The notes under the pieces: generated by a model | What the model was told of the DNA's origin: nothing | The model's input: the letters and a program-made list of their open reading frames with translations, nothing else | The model's database searches: none | Source: an uncultured Carnobacterium sp. | Lineage (GTDB): Bacteria; Bacillota; Bacilli; Lactobacillales; Aerococcaceae | Direction of reading: 5' to 3' | DNA length: 13,420 bases | Assembly: GCA_937967765.1 (NCBI GenBank) | Contig: CALCML010000076.1 | Location: 1-13,420 of the forward strand | Shown here: positions 1-6,608 of the stretch, piece by piece | How positions within the stretch are numbered: the first letter of the stretch is position 1 | Layout of the letters: every line of letters begins with the position of its first letter | Made by a program: the position numbers and the translations under genes

Positions 1-1185
1 CCCACAAATCCCACTATTCTTTTGAACGCGGAATTGAAGGGCTTCTACTTGGTTATCCGCTAAACGGTATAACGCTTCGACATTAGATCCTTGAGTATTC
101 GAACGTGAACGCACGAATTGAATGATTTCATTGGCAACGATTCGTTTTGGCGTCACAACTGATTGATTATCGAAGCCTTTGAACACTTTTAGAAGCGCTG
201 GACGGCTCATTTTCGTAATAATCTTTTGAACCCCTTGTTGTTTCGCATACGCTGAAAGGATTAAGTTTTCCTCATCAATCCCTGTCAGTGATACGAAGGC
301 ATCGTATTCTGTAATGCGTTGTTCTTCTAATACATCGTGGTCCGTACCATCGGCATGAATGATGGTTGAATGTGGGAACGCATAGCTTAAAGTTTCACAG
401 CGTTCTTCGTTCACTTCGATGACCTTTGTGTTGATTTTTGTTTGTTTCAACATATTGAGTAAGTAATAAGTGATACGTCCTCCACCGACAATCGTAGCAG
501 AAGAAACACTCTTCGTTTCTTGACCCGTTAATTTCAAGAAATTACGAAGGTCTGGATACGCCCCTGTAATGAAGACATGGTCACCTTCTTCTAGCGTTGA
601 ATCGCCGTCTGGAATAAAGCTTTGTTCGTTACGATGAATCACACAGATTAAGATAGATTCAAAACGATTACGCACTTCTTTCAGTGTTAAACCGGCAAGT
701 GCTGAGCCTTCGTTGATTTCTAATTCAAGCAAGCTGACACGATTTCCGACGAAATTTTCTACACTTAATGCAGAAGGATAATTAAAGTTATTCGCGATAT
801 CACGAGCTGTAGAAAGCTCTGGGTTAATCAGTAATGAGATCCCTAGACTTTCACGAACGAGTTGTAATTGTTGTGAATATTCAGGGTTACGTACACGCGC
901 AACTGTATATTCTGCCCCAATTTTTTTCGCTAGGATTGACGCAATAATATTAATTTCATCCATTTCTGTTACAGAAATAAAGATGTCACAGTTTTCTACC
1001 CCTGCTTCCACAAGAATGTCGTAGCTGGCACCATTTCCGCAAATCCCCATAATATCGAATTTATTTAGTAAACGATCGATTAAATCTTGGTTTTTATCAA
1101 TCAATACAATGTCATTTTCTTCCGTCGAGAGCTCCTGGCAAATCACTTCGCCGACTTTCCCCCCACCGACAACAACAATTTTCAT
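1..1185 (-). CDS. trkA: Trk potassium uptake regulatory protein TrkA (3' end cut by window)
   Basis: Cytoplasmic NAD(H)-binding subunit that gates the TrkH/KtrB-type K+ channel at the membrane. The minus frame is open from the ATG at 1185 to the window edge, giving 395 codons against about 450 for the family, so only the C-terminal tail is missing. The start MKIVVVGGGKVGEVI is the first Rossmann motif, followed by an acidic strand end (VLIDKN, about residue 30). A second Rossmann motif (TIVGGGRITYYLL, about 229-241) shows the duplicated RCK-N/RCK-C architecture of true two-domain TrkA rather than single-domain KtrA. The start is supported by a GGAGGA ribosome site about 6 nt upstream and a near-consensus promoter. 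No trkH partner is visible; it may lie beyond the left edge. Family call is firm. Confidence 0.95.
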   Translation of the reverse strand, partial: MKIVVVGGGKVGEVICQELSTEENDIVLIDKNQDLIDRLLNKFDIMGICGNGASYDILVEAGVENCDIFISVTEMDEINIIASILAKKIGAEYTVARVRNPEYSQQLQLVRESLGISLLINPELSTARDIANNFNYPSALSVENFVGNRVSLLELEINEGSALAGLTLKEVRNRFESILICVIHRNEQSFIPDGDSTLEEGDHVFITGAYPDLRNFLKLTGQETKSVSSATIVGGGRITYYLLNMLKQTKINTKVIEVNEERCETLSYAFPHSTIIHADGTDHDVLEEQRITEYDAFVSLTGIDEENLILSAYAKQQGVQKIITKMSRPALLKVFKGFDNQSVVTPKRIVANEIIQFVRSRSNTQGSNVEALYRLADNQVEALQFRVQKNSGICG

Positions 1186-1222
1186 TTTGTTTCCTCCAGA
1201 TTGAAAAATCTTATACCCTCCT

Positions 1223-1251
1223 ATTTTACCTGTCTAGTGTGAAAAGGTCAA
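1223..1251 (-). promoter_or_regulatory. Sigma-A type promoter of trkA
   Basis: On the minus strand TTGACC (1246-1251), a 17-bp spacer and TAAAAT (1223-1228) match the vegetative consensus at 5/6 and 5/6. It lies about 38 bp before the trkA start. It also covers the upstream in-frame ATG at 1239 of the divergent gene, which argues against that start. Confidence 0.75.
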
Positions 1252-1307
1252 AGTTTATCTTGTTTTCTAAAGGGTCAAAGCATGATACACTAGGGTCGGA
1301 GGTTATT

Positions 1308-1742
1308 ATGAACGAACACGAATTACAACAATTAACCCAGGAAATCTCGCGAAGCTCATTTCACCGCGAATTCACGCACAAAATCACGTATAACAGACGT
1401 CTGCGTTCCAGCGGAGGTCGCTATCTTCTAAAGACCGGCAATATCGAGATTAATCCCCTTGTCGAACAAGAACTGGGGCTTGAAGCGCTCGTTGGCGTCA
1501 TTAAACATGAACTCTGCCACTATCACTTGCATCAAACAGGTGGTGGTTATCGTCACCGTGATCAGGACTTTAAACGACTGCTTCATCAAGTGGGCGGAAG
1601 CCGCTTTGTCGAACGCATGAAGGAACCCAATTTCATTTATGAATGTACGGCGTGCCATCACCGCTATCCTCGAATGCGCAAGATGAACACGAATCGCTAT
1701 GTTTGTGGAAAATGTCGTGGAAAATTAATCCTTTTAGATTGA
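1308..1742 (+). CDS. SprT-like zinc metalloprotease family protein (YdcK type)
   Basis: Small cytoplasmic SprT-family protein of 144 aa, the usual length for Bacilli (B. subtilis YdcK is similar). The zincin motif HELCH is at residues 67-71, with a third candidate zinc ligand, His83, in the following GYRHRDQDF segment. A C-terminal zinc ribbon has CxxC pairs at 113/116 and 133/136. SprT/Spartan relatives in other organisms act on DNA-protein crosslinks; the role of the short bacterial form is not established, so proteolytic activity is inferred from the intact motif. The frame is open from an ATG at 1239, but the ATG at 1308 has CGGAGG at 1297-1302 with a 5-nt spacer, and 1239 lies inside the trkA promoter. 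Divergent from trkA and 36 bp before tRNA-Leu. Confidence 0.88.
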   Translation: MNEHELQQLTQEISRSSFHREFTHKITYNRRLRSSGGRYLLKTGNIEINPLVEQELGLEALVGVIKHELCHYHLHQTGGGYRHRDQDFKRLLHQVGGSRFVERMKEPNFIYECTACHHRYPRMRKMNTNRYVCGKCRGKLILLD

Positions 1743-1778
1743 AATTCCGCAAAACATTTGTTAAACTGAAATAGTTCT

Positions 1779-1861
1779 GCGGTCGTGGCGGAATGGCAGA
1801 CGCGCTGTCTTGAGGGGGCAGTGGGTGTATACCTGTGCGGGTTCAAGTCCCGCCGGCCGCA
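1779..1861 (+). tRNA. tRNA-Leu (anticodon GAG)
   Basis: The acceptor arms GCGGTCG and CGGCCGC pair over 7 bp (one G-U), followed by discriminator A at 1861. The anticodon stem CTGTC/GGCAG holds a 7-nt loop TTGAGGG with GAG in the centre. A class II long variable arm (GGGT/ACCT) and a T arm GCGGG-TTCAAGT-CCCGC follow. CCA is not encoded, so it must be added after transcription. The GAG anticodon reads CUC and CUU leucine codons. It lies 36 bp after the SprT gene and just before a strong terminator. Confidence 0.97.
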
Positions 1862-1871
1862 TAAATAAACG

Positions 1872-1906
1872 AAATACCCTAGATGATGGTCATCTAGGGT
1901 ATTTTT
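1872..1906 (+). terminator. Rho-independent terminator after tRNA-Leu
   Basis: A perfect 15-bp stem (1872-1886 with 1890-1904) with a 3-nt loop, ending in five consecutive T residues (1902-1906). It starts 11 bp after the tRNA and ends the SprT/tRNA unit. On the minus strand the run-out is weaker, so service to gor is possible but less likely. Confidence 0.9.
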
Positions 1907-1954
1907 GTGCTTATAAATCTAAATGATTTTGTGGAGTGATAAAGGTAAGCCCAC

Positions 1955-2123
1955 CGTCACCCAACATTCACACTGTGAATATTGGCTGATCGCTTTTGCT
2001 CACATCCTGTGTAGTTGAACTCGGGCTCACAGGACTGACGTCCACTTCCCGTAGTATCCGCACGACTTGTCCCAAGTCCCTTGCGTTACTCCGGTCCAGT
2101 GATTCAGTCCTGAACGTTCGCCC
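1955..2123 (-). other. Candidate structured RNA or folded 3' region downstream of gor
   Basis: Gene-free stretch that folds compactly. Core 2023-2123 is a nested rod: GGGC/GCCC, CAGGACTGA (2030-2038) with TCAGTCCTG (2104-2112), CACT/AGTG, CCG/CGG, AGTA/TACT, CGCA/TGCG, and GACTTG/CAAGTC closing on a 3-nt loop, about 34 base pairs in all. A second hairpin at 1961-1985 is fully paired only when read on the minus strand (a G-U there is a C-A mismatch on plus), which favours transcription with gor. CACAGGA (2028-2034) can pair instead with TCCTGTG (2005-2011), so two folds compete. I do not match it to an RNA family. It could be a 3' UTR element, an independent small RNA or an intergenic repeat. 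Confidence 0.4.
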
Positions 2124-2136
2124 TCATATCCTTATT

Positions 2137-3486
2137 TTACCGCATAGTCACAAACTCCTCAGAGCCCGTAGGATGAATCGCGACGGTTGCGTCGAAGTCG
2201 GCTTTGGTTGCGCCCATTTTAATGGCTACGGCAAAGCCTTGAATCATTTCATCAACACCGTATCCAATCCCGTGGAGGCCGACTACTTTTTCGTCTGCTC
2301 CTGCTGTGATTAGTTTGAAGCGCGCTTGTTGGCGATGGCTTGTCACGGCTGAATACATTCCAGCAAACGTTGATAAGTATGCCTTCACGTTTTCTTTGCC
2401 ATACTCTTTCACGGCTTGTTCTTCTGAAAGCCCCACTGTTCCAATGGCTGGATGTGAGAACACGACTGTTGGAATCGTTGAGTAGTCCATCTTCGCGTTT
2501 GTTTGTCCGTTAAATAAACGTTCTGCTAGTGTGCGTCCTGCTTTAATCGCTACTGGCGTCAATTCTTTTTCACCAGAAACGTCACCCAAAGCGTATACCC
2601 CTTCAGCTGTCGTTTCTTGAAATTCATTCACTTTGATAAATCCACGTTCTGTTAATTCCACGCCTGCTGCTTCAAGGTTTAATCCTTCTGTATGAGGCAC
2701 GCGTCCTGTTGCCCAAATGATTTTTTCAGCAGAGAAGCTTGTTCCATCTTCGAAATGAATTTCCACATGACCGTTTTCAAATTGAACCAATTTTTGTGGC
2801 ACTTTGTTTGTGTGCAATGTTGGTCCTGATTTTTCCATTTCCGCAATGAGTACTTCAATAATCGAATGGTCGAAGTTACGTAAAGGACGGTCGCGGCGAA
2901 CGAAAAGGTCTGTCTTCACGCCTAGCGCATGTAAGACACCCGAAAGTTCTACAGCAATATATCCAGCGCCTAAGATAGCTACTGATTGTGGCAGTTCGTC
3001 CCATGCAAACACATCGTCAGAAGTGCCCCCAAGTTCTTTTCCTTCCACGTTTGGAATGGCAGGTTTTGCCCCTGTCGCAATTACGATATGGTTGGCACGG
3101 TACTCTTCCCCATTCACTTCAATCGTGTGGGCATCGACAAAGCGCGCGTACCCTTTAATCACGGTTACGTTGTTGCGTTCAAAAGTCCCATTATAAGAAT
3201 TACGCGAGCGGTCAATATACGCTTCACGGTTTTTCTTGAGTGTTGCAAAATCAAAGTTCACATTTTCTGCAGTAAATCCATAGTCTGGACCATAGGCGTG
3301 AATCGCTTCTGCAATTTGCGCTCCAAACCACATAATTTTCTTAGGAACACAGCCGATATTTACACAGGTTCCTCCAAGTAAGTTTCCTTCTACTACGGCT
3401 ACGCGGGCACCATGCATGGCTGCACGGTTTGCTGTGGCAATACCGCCACTACCGCCACCGATAGCAATTAAATCAAATTCCTTCAT
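2137..3486 (-). CDS. gor: Glutathione-disulfide reductase
   Basis: Cytoplasmic FAD enzyme that reduces GSSG to two GSH with NADPH, keeping the thiol pool reduced. At 449 aa it is normal length. The N-terminal FAD motif is [18 protein letters not shown]; the redox-active disulfide is Cys41/Cys46 in [13 protein letters not shown]. The second Rossmann motif [17 protein letters not shown] is followed by arginines (VRRDRPLR) that fit NADPH preference. An FAD-ribose contact ALGDV is present, and the C-terminal interface has the catalytic His438-Glu443 pair ([12 protein letters not shown]). The family also includes dihydrolipoamide and mercuric reductases, but HPTGSEE and the NADPH arginines favour Gor. 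GGAGG precedes the ATG. Single gene with its own promoter; no glutathione synthesis or transport gene is in view. Confidence 0.95.
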   Translation of the reverse strand: MKEFDLIAIGGGSGGIATANRAAMHGARVAVVEGNLLGGTCVNIGCVPKKIMWFGAQIAEAIHAYGPDYGFTAENVNFDFATLKKNREAYIDRSRNSYNGTFERNNVTVIKGYARFVDAHTIEVNGEEYRANHIVIATGAKPAIPNVEGKELGGTSDDVFAWDELPQSVAILGAGYIAVELSGVLHALGVKTDLFVRRDRPLRNFDHSIIEVLIAEMEKSGPTLHTNKVPQKLVQFENGHVEIHFEDGTSFSAEKIIWATGRVPHTEGLNLEAAGVELTERGFIKVNEFQETTAEGVYALGDVSGEKELTPVAIKAGRTLAERLFNGQTNAKMDYSTIPTVVFSHPAIGTVGLSEEQAVKEYGKENVKAYLSTFAGMYSAVTSHRQQARFKLITAGADEKVVGLHGIGYGVDEMIQGFAVAIKMGATKADFDATVAIHPTGSEEFVTMR

Positions 3487-3516
3487 ACGCTCATCCTCCG
3501 TTATTTCGTCACACTC

Positions 3517-3546
3517 ATTCTATCAGAGCGCTTTTGCTTTTGTCTT
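3517..3546 (-). promoter_or_regulatory. Probable promoter of gor
   Basis: On the minus strand AAGACA (3541-3546), an 18-bp spacer and TAGAAT (3517-3522), 31 bp before the gor start. The -10 is 5/6 and the -35 only 4/6, so it is plausible rather than strong. It lies between gor and the large inverted repeat, so that structure is probably not in the gor leader unless another promoter exists further upstream. Confidence 0.5.
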
Positions 3547-3584
3547 AAACCCTGCTCATAAATCAGTTCATTGGGTGCAAAAAT

Positions 3585-3779
3585 AAAATGATTACTTTGG
3601 AGCCTTGCGGCTTTCTTTTATAATCGCTGTTACGGGGCACCGGTGTAAGCCATGGTCTTACACCTTCGAACCTTCAAACGCGGAGTAAGAAACAAGTTCC
3701 TACTCCGCATAATTCACATTCGATGCGATTTCCCGTTACTGCGATTATAAAAAGCCGTCAGCTCCGTCGTAATCATTTT
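3585..3779. ncRNA. Large multi-branched inverted repeat: candidate structured RNA or miniature element
   Basis: Outer arms AAAATGATTAC (3585-3595) and GTAATCATTTT (3769-3779) pair perfectly. Moving inward: GGAGC/GCTCC, CGGCTTT/AAAGCCG, a perfect 12-bp stem (3616-3627 with 3741-3752) and ACGGG/CCCGT. Inside sit two separate hairpins, GGTGTAAG/CTTACACC (3642-3649, 3657-3664) and GCGGAGTA/TACTCCGC (3680-3687, 3701-3708), forming a three-way junction. Both ends run into T-rich sequence on either strand, so it could also stop transcription in both directions. There is no reading frame worth calling inside. No family recognised, and no clear target duplication at its ends. The strand is undecided, so it is left open. 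Confidence 0.45.
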
Positions 3780-3785
3780 TATGTG

Positions 3786-3939
3786 CTGTTCAATTTTTGA
3801 GCCAGAGTTAAAAAAACTCTAGATAGAATGGTTTAACCAAATAATGGCCTCTTCGCTCCTTGTGCCTGTGCTGGAAGATGAATTCTGCTTTTCAGGTTGG
3901 GAGCGTGGTGCTGTCTATTTTGTTTTCTTGGTGCTGGGA
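3786..3939. other. Gene-free remainder downstream of the C39-like gene
   Basis: No reading frame or RNA gene is recognised. It holds a weak hairpin AGAGTT/AACTCT (3804-3809, 3815-3820) without a U-tract and a looser nested pairing, CGCTCC (3854-3859) with GGAGCG (3900-3905) around CCTG/CAGG. No good terminator for the gpmA operon is seen here; the large inverted repeat further on may do that job. Confidence 0.4.
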
Positions 3940-4482
3940 CTAGAGCTTTTCAAGCCAGAGGGCGCATAGTGTTTGGACGGCTGGGATCACCGTTGTAATT
4001 GATCCGTGGTTATCGTATGCCTTATACCAAAGTTTGCCCGTTGAATCAAAGGCGTATTGATACACGACGAGCCAGTGATTTTTATACGGACTCCCTAGAG
4101 CCGTTGTGGTTCCTACGACAACAGGAACGCCATCTTCTAGAAGGCCAGGTACAACCTTTTCACTAAATAAATTAAAGTGAGTCTTATAACCGTATTTCTT
4201 CCACTCGTGATTGAGTCCGCGTTGCACGTCCCAATAGAACGTTCCTCGATACGGAAGTGCGTATTCAATCGATGCTTCCATGCTCTCTAACAATTCGTCC
4301 ATCGACTGTGTAACGACCCCTTCGCGTTTGGCCATGAGTACCGTTAAACTGGCAGCCGCGTACGTTCCGCAAACCCCTGGTGTCTTTTCATTTACATACA
4401 CTTTGAACGGCTGCATGTCGCTCTCTGCTAGGCCCTTCCATTCCACGGTTTCTTCTAGGGTGTGTTTCTTCTCCCACTTCAT
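3940..4482 (-). CDS. C39-like (papain-fold) cysteine peptidase domain protein
   Basis: Protein of 180 aa resembling stand-alone peptidase C39-like domains. A nucleophile-type Cys38 sits in the helix-start context GVCGTYAAASLTVLMA. His136 (KNHWLVVYQY) and Asp157-Asn158 (KAYDNHGS) have the order and spacing of a Cys-His-Asp triad. There is no signal peptide or membrane segment, so it should be cytoplasmic, unlike C39 domains that trim bacteriocin leaders inside ABC transporters. Substrate unknown. Start choice: two in-frame ATGs lie at 4488 and 4482. AAGGAG (4490-4495) leaves only 1 nt before the first but 7 nt before the second, so 4482 is preferred. That ribosome site overlaps the gpmA stop codon, so translation is probably coupled. 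Catalytic activity is inferred from motifs only. Confidence 0.65.
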   Translation of the reverse strand: MKWEKKHTLEETVEWKGLAESDMQPFKVYVNEKTPGVCGTYAAASLTVLMAKREGVVTQSMDELLESMEASIEYALPYRGTFYWDVQRGLNHEWKKYGYKTHFNLFSEKVVPGLLEDGVPVVVGTTTALGSPYKNHWLVVYQYAFDSTGKLWYKAYDNHGSITTVIPAVQTLCALWLEKL

Positions 4483-4489
4483 GCGCATT

Positions 4490-4496
4490 CTCCTTA
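4490..4496 (-). promoter_or_regulatory. Ribosome site of the C39-like gene overlapping the gpmA stop
   Basis: Minus strand TAAGGAG: the TAA is the gpmA stop codon (4494-4496) and AAGGAG is the Shine-Dalgarno of the next gene. This decides the start at 4482 (7-nt spacer) over 4488 and implies co-transcription with translational coupling. Confidence 0.75.
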
Positions 4497-5180
4497 TTTG
4501 ATAAAATGATAGTCTTTCACTTGTAGTTTTTCGTCTAAATCGAATACAAGCGGTGTTGCCGTTGGGATTTCAAATTTCAAAATCTCTTCTTCACTGAGGT
4601 TCAATAAGTATTTGACTAAACTGCGAAGTGAATTACCGTGTGCCACCACGAGCACATCTTTTCCGTCCATTAAATCGACCGCAATTTCATCTTGCCAAAT
4701 TGGCAATACACGTTCCAAGGTTGTTTTCAATGTTTCCCCTTGAGGTAAGTCTTTTAATTGAACGTGTTTGTATCGTGGGTCTTGGGCTTGTTTAGCGGCT
4801 TCTTCCTCGCAAAGTAGTGGAGGCATCACATCATACGAACGTCTCCAAAGCAACACTTGTTCTTCTCCGTATTTTTCGCGCGTTTCTTGTTTGTTGAGAC
4901 CTTGTAAGGCTCCATAGTGGCGTTCGTTTAATCGCCAGCTCTTGGTTTCTGGTAAATAATCTTGATTTAATTCAGACAAGACGATGTGTCCTGTGTGGAT
5001 AGCTCTTTTTAATACTGATAAATAGACATGATCAAATTGAATGCCTAATGAGTGTAACATTTCCCCTGCGTGATGCGCTTCTTCGACCCCTTTAGCCGTC
5101 AATTCCACATCGCTCCAACCGGTAAATAAATTGAGGGCGTTCCATTCACTTTCTCCATGTCGAACAAATACTAATTTCAT
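4494..5180 (-). CDS. gpmA: 2,3-bisphosphoglycerate-dependent phosphoglycerate mutase
   Basis: Cytoplasmic glycolytic enzyme interconverting 3- and 2-phosphoglycerate. Length is 228 aa, typical for dPGM. The phosphohistidine motif VRHGESEWN has the catalytic His8. Arg59 (LKRAIHT), Glu86 (NERHYGALQGLNK) and His181 (VVAHGNSLRSL) complete the active site. Two ATGs are possible, at 5186 and 5180. GAAGGA (5187-5192) abuts the first and is 6 nt from the second, and the family begins MKLVFVRHGES, so 5180 is chosen. First gene of a two-gene operon with the C39-like protein, 11 bp apart, driven by a near-consensus promoter. Confidence 0.95.
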   Translation of the reverse strand: MKLVFVRHGESEWNALNLFTGWSDVELTAKGVEEAHHAGEMLHSLGIQFDHVYLSVLKRAIHTGHIVLSELNQDYLPETKSWRLNERHYGALQGLNKQETREKYGEEQVLLWRRSYDVMPPLLCEEEAAKQAQDPRYKHVQLKDLPQGETLKTTLERVLPIWQDEIAVDLMDGKDVLVVAHGNSLRSLVKYLLNLSEEEILKFEIPTATPLVFDLDEKLQVKDYHFIK

Positions 5181-5211
5181 GTTCATTCCTTCTTTCTGAA
5201 TTTCTACTTAT

Positions 5212-5240
5212 ATTGTACGCCTGTTCTCAGAAAGTTTCAA
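5212..5240 (-). promoter_or_regulatory. Strong sigma-A type promoter of gpmA
   Basis: Minus strand TTGAAA (5235-5240), exactly 17 bp, then TACAAT (5212-5217): 5/6 and 5/6 matches to consensus, 32 bp before the gpmA start. Strength fits a glycolytic gene. Confidence 0.8.
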
Positions 5241-5265
5241 AGAACGGCGCCCGATGTGTTGCCAT

Positions 5266-5295
5266 TTGCCCTCTATCATCATTTAGTGGTAAAAT
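5266..5295 (+). promoter_or_regulatory. Probable promoter of the O-antigen-ligase-like gene
   Basis: TTGCCC (5266-5271), an 18-bp spacer and TAAAAT (5290-5295), about 57 bp before the start at 5352. It diverges back to back from the gpmA promoter, the two -35 boxes being 25 bp apart. Confidence 0.55.
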
Positions 5296-5351
5296 AAGCT
5301 GATATCTATTTCATTAGATGATTGGTAGAAACACTACCTGAAAGGAACATT

Positions 5352-6548
5352 ATGAAATTACTAACGATTATCGAAAAGATAAAACGATTCTCGAATCAGG
5401 ATTTAGCGCTGTACTTACTCATTATCAGTAGCTTCCTTCCGTTTTATCTATTTCTAACATTGTTCGTCTTATATATCATCCTTCTCGCCTTTACGGGAAA
5501 ATTAAAACAAGTCTTCAAAGACCTAGCACAGCACCCGTTCTTACTGGCGTTTATCGGATTTAGCTTTATCGTATCGATGGTGGCCGGCAACTATATCGGC
5601 GCTGTCATCTCGGTTGGATTCGTGATGTATGCGATATTCTTTAAATACTATCAAAGACGATTGACACCGGACTTTTTCCATATCGTTCTACAGACGGTCT
5701 TACTCCTCAGCATTTTCGCCGCGGGATTTGCGTTTTTAGAACACTACGAAATCGTTCATAAATTTAACTACACCTTCCTATCACCAAAGATGCAAGTATG
5801 GCACCAAAACCGTGCGGAAGTAACCTTCTTTAATCCGAACTACTACGGAATTATTTGTTGCTTCTGTATTATGATTGGCTTCTACTTACTCAGCATCACG
5901 AAGAGTTGGTTCTGGAAGTTCATCGGCGCTGTCGCGATTGGTATTAACCTATTCGGCCTCAGCTTCACGCAAAACCGAACAGCTTTCCCAGCGATTATCT
6001 GTGGAGCGATTATTTACCTCTTCACGACCATTCGTAGCTCGAAAGCATTCTGGCTTAGCATCGCCGCATTTGGAATTGGACTCATGTTCCTCTTCTCAAA
6101 TGACATTGGCGTTCGTATGGGAACCCTCGACTCTTCGATGGAAGAACGCGTTTCAATTTGGAATGCCGGTATGGTTCTCTTTAAACAAAATCCATGGTTC
6201 GGAGAAGGGCCTCTGACCTACTTGCATAGTTTCGCAAGAATCGGCGCTCGCTACCACGAACACGCGCACAGTTTATATATCGATACCATTTCAAGCTACG
6301 GAATTATCGGAACATTGCTTCTTGCGATTTCGACCCTTAAACCTGTACGTATGCTTTTAGAAATGAGTCGCGATCCTAAGAAACGTCCAATCGTTGGACT
6401 CTACGTTTCGTTTATCGTTGTACTCTTCGTTCACGGTATCTTCGACGTAGCCATCCTTTGGGTACAAAGTGCATTCCTATTCTTACTAGTGATGACAAGT
6501 ATTCCAATGTGGATGAAACAAGAAGAAAACGTCATGCCACATAAATAA
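5352..6548 (+). CDS. O-antigen ligase (Wzy_C/WaaL-like) family polytopic membrane protein
   Basis: Membrane protein of 398 aa with roughly ten hydrophobic segments, for example around residues 20-50, 60-100, 110-130, 165-185, 190-235 and 350-385. Hallmarks of the Wzy/WaaL fold: an arginine after a TM segment (FTQNR, Arg209), an ER-x-x-IW segment (265-270), PWFGEGP (281-287), and a histidine-rich large-loop end, YHEHAHSLYIDTISSYGIIG (His302, 304, 306). In Gram-positives such proteins polymerise or transfer surface glycans such as capsule, teichoic-acid-like or glycoprotein sugars; the substrate here is unknown. The open frame extends up to 5322, but GAAAGGA at 5340-5346 places the start at 5352. 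It stands alone, with no glycosyltransferase or flippase beside it, and ends at a shared terminator. Confidence 0.85.
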   Translation: MKLLTIIEKIKRFSNQDLALYLLIISSFLPFYLFLTLFVLYIILLAFTGKLKQVFKDLAQHPFLLAFIGFSFIVSMVAGNYIGAVISVGFVMYAIFFKYYQRRLTPDFFHIVLQTVLLLSIFAAGFAFLEHYEIVHKFNYTFLSPKMQVWHQNRAEVTFFNPNYYGIICCFCIMIGFYLLSITKSWFWKFIGAVAIGINLFGLSFTQNRTAFPAIICGAIIYLFTTIRSSKAFWLSIAAFGIGLMFLFSNDIGVRMGTLDSSMEERVSIWNAGMVLFKQNPWFGEGPLTYLHSFARIGARYHEHAHSLYIDTISSYGIIGTLLLAISTLKPVRMLLEMSRDPKKRPIVGLYVSFIVVLFVHGIFDVAILWVQSAFLFLLVMTSIPMWMKQEENVMPHK

Positions 6549-6560
6549 ACGACAAAAAAC

Positions 6561-6600
6561 AAAATCCCAAGATTCACTGCTGTGAACCTTGGGATTTTTT
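6561..6600. terminator. Bidirectional terminator between convergent genes
   Basis: AAAATCCCAAG (6561-6571) pairs with CTTGGGATTTT (6588-6598), and the stem continues through TTCAC/GTGAA after one A-C mismatch that becomes a G-U pair on the minus strand. T-tracts follow on both strands. It serves the membrane-protein gene (plus) and the M16 peptidase gene (minus), which converge here. Confidence 0.9.
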
Positions 6601-6608
6601 GTGTGCTT

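Noticed and set aside
1239-1307. Longer start of the SprT-like gene at 1239
   Set aside because: This extension lies within the trkA promoter, lacks a ribosome site and does not resemble the family N-terminus; 1308 has CGGAGG at ideal spacing.
1996-2313. Plus-strand 105-codon frame
   Set aside because: It starts in the folded region after gor and runs antisense into gor; cysteine- and serine-rich residue mix, no ribosome site.
2804-3381. Plus-strand frames opposite gor
   Set aside because: Shadows of the gor reading frame with no ribosome sites or recognisable domains.
3585-3779. Calling the inverted repeat 6S RNA, SRP RNA, RNase P RNA or an omega RNA
   Set aside because: None of the conserved cores of those RNAs is visible, and no IscB/TnpB gene is nearby.
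3804-3820. Hairpin AGAGTT/AACTCT as terminator of the gpmA operon
   Set aside because: Only a 6-bp A/T-rich stem with no U-tract on the minus strand.
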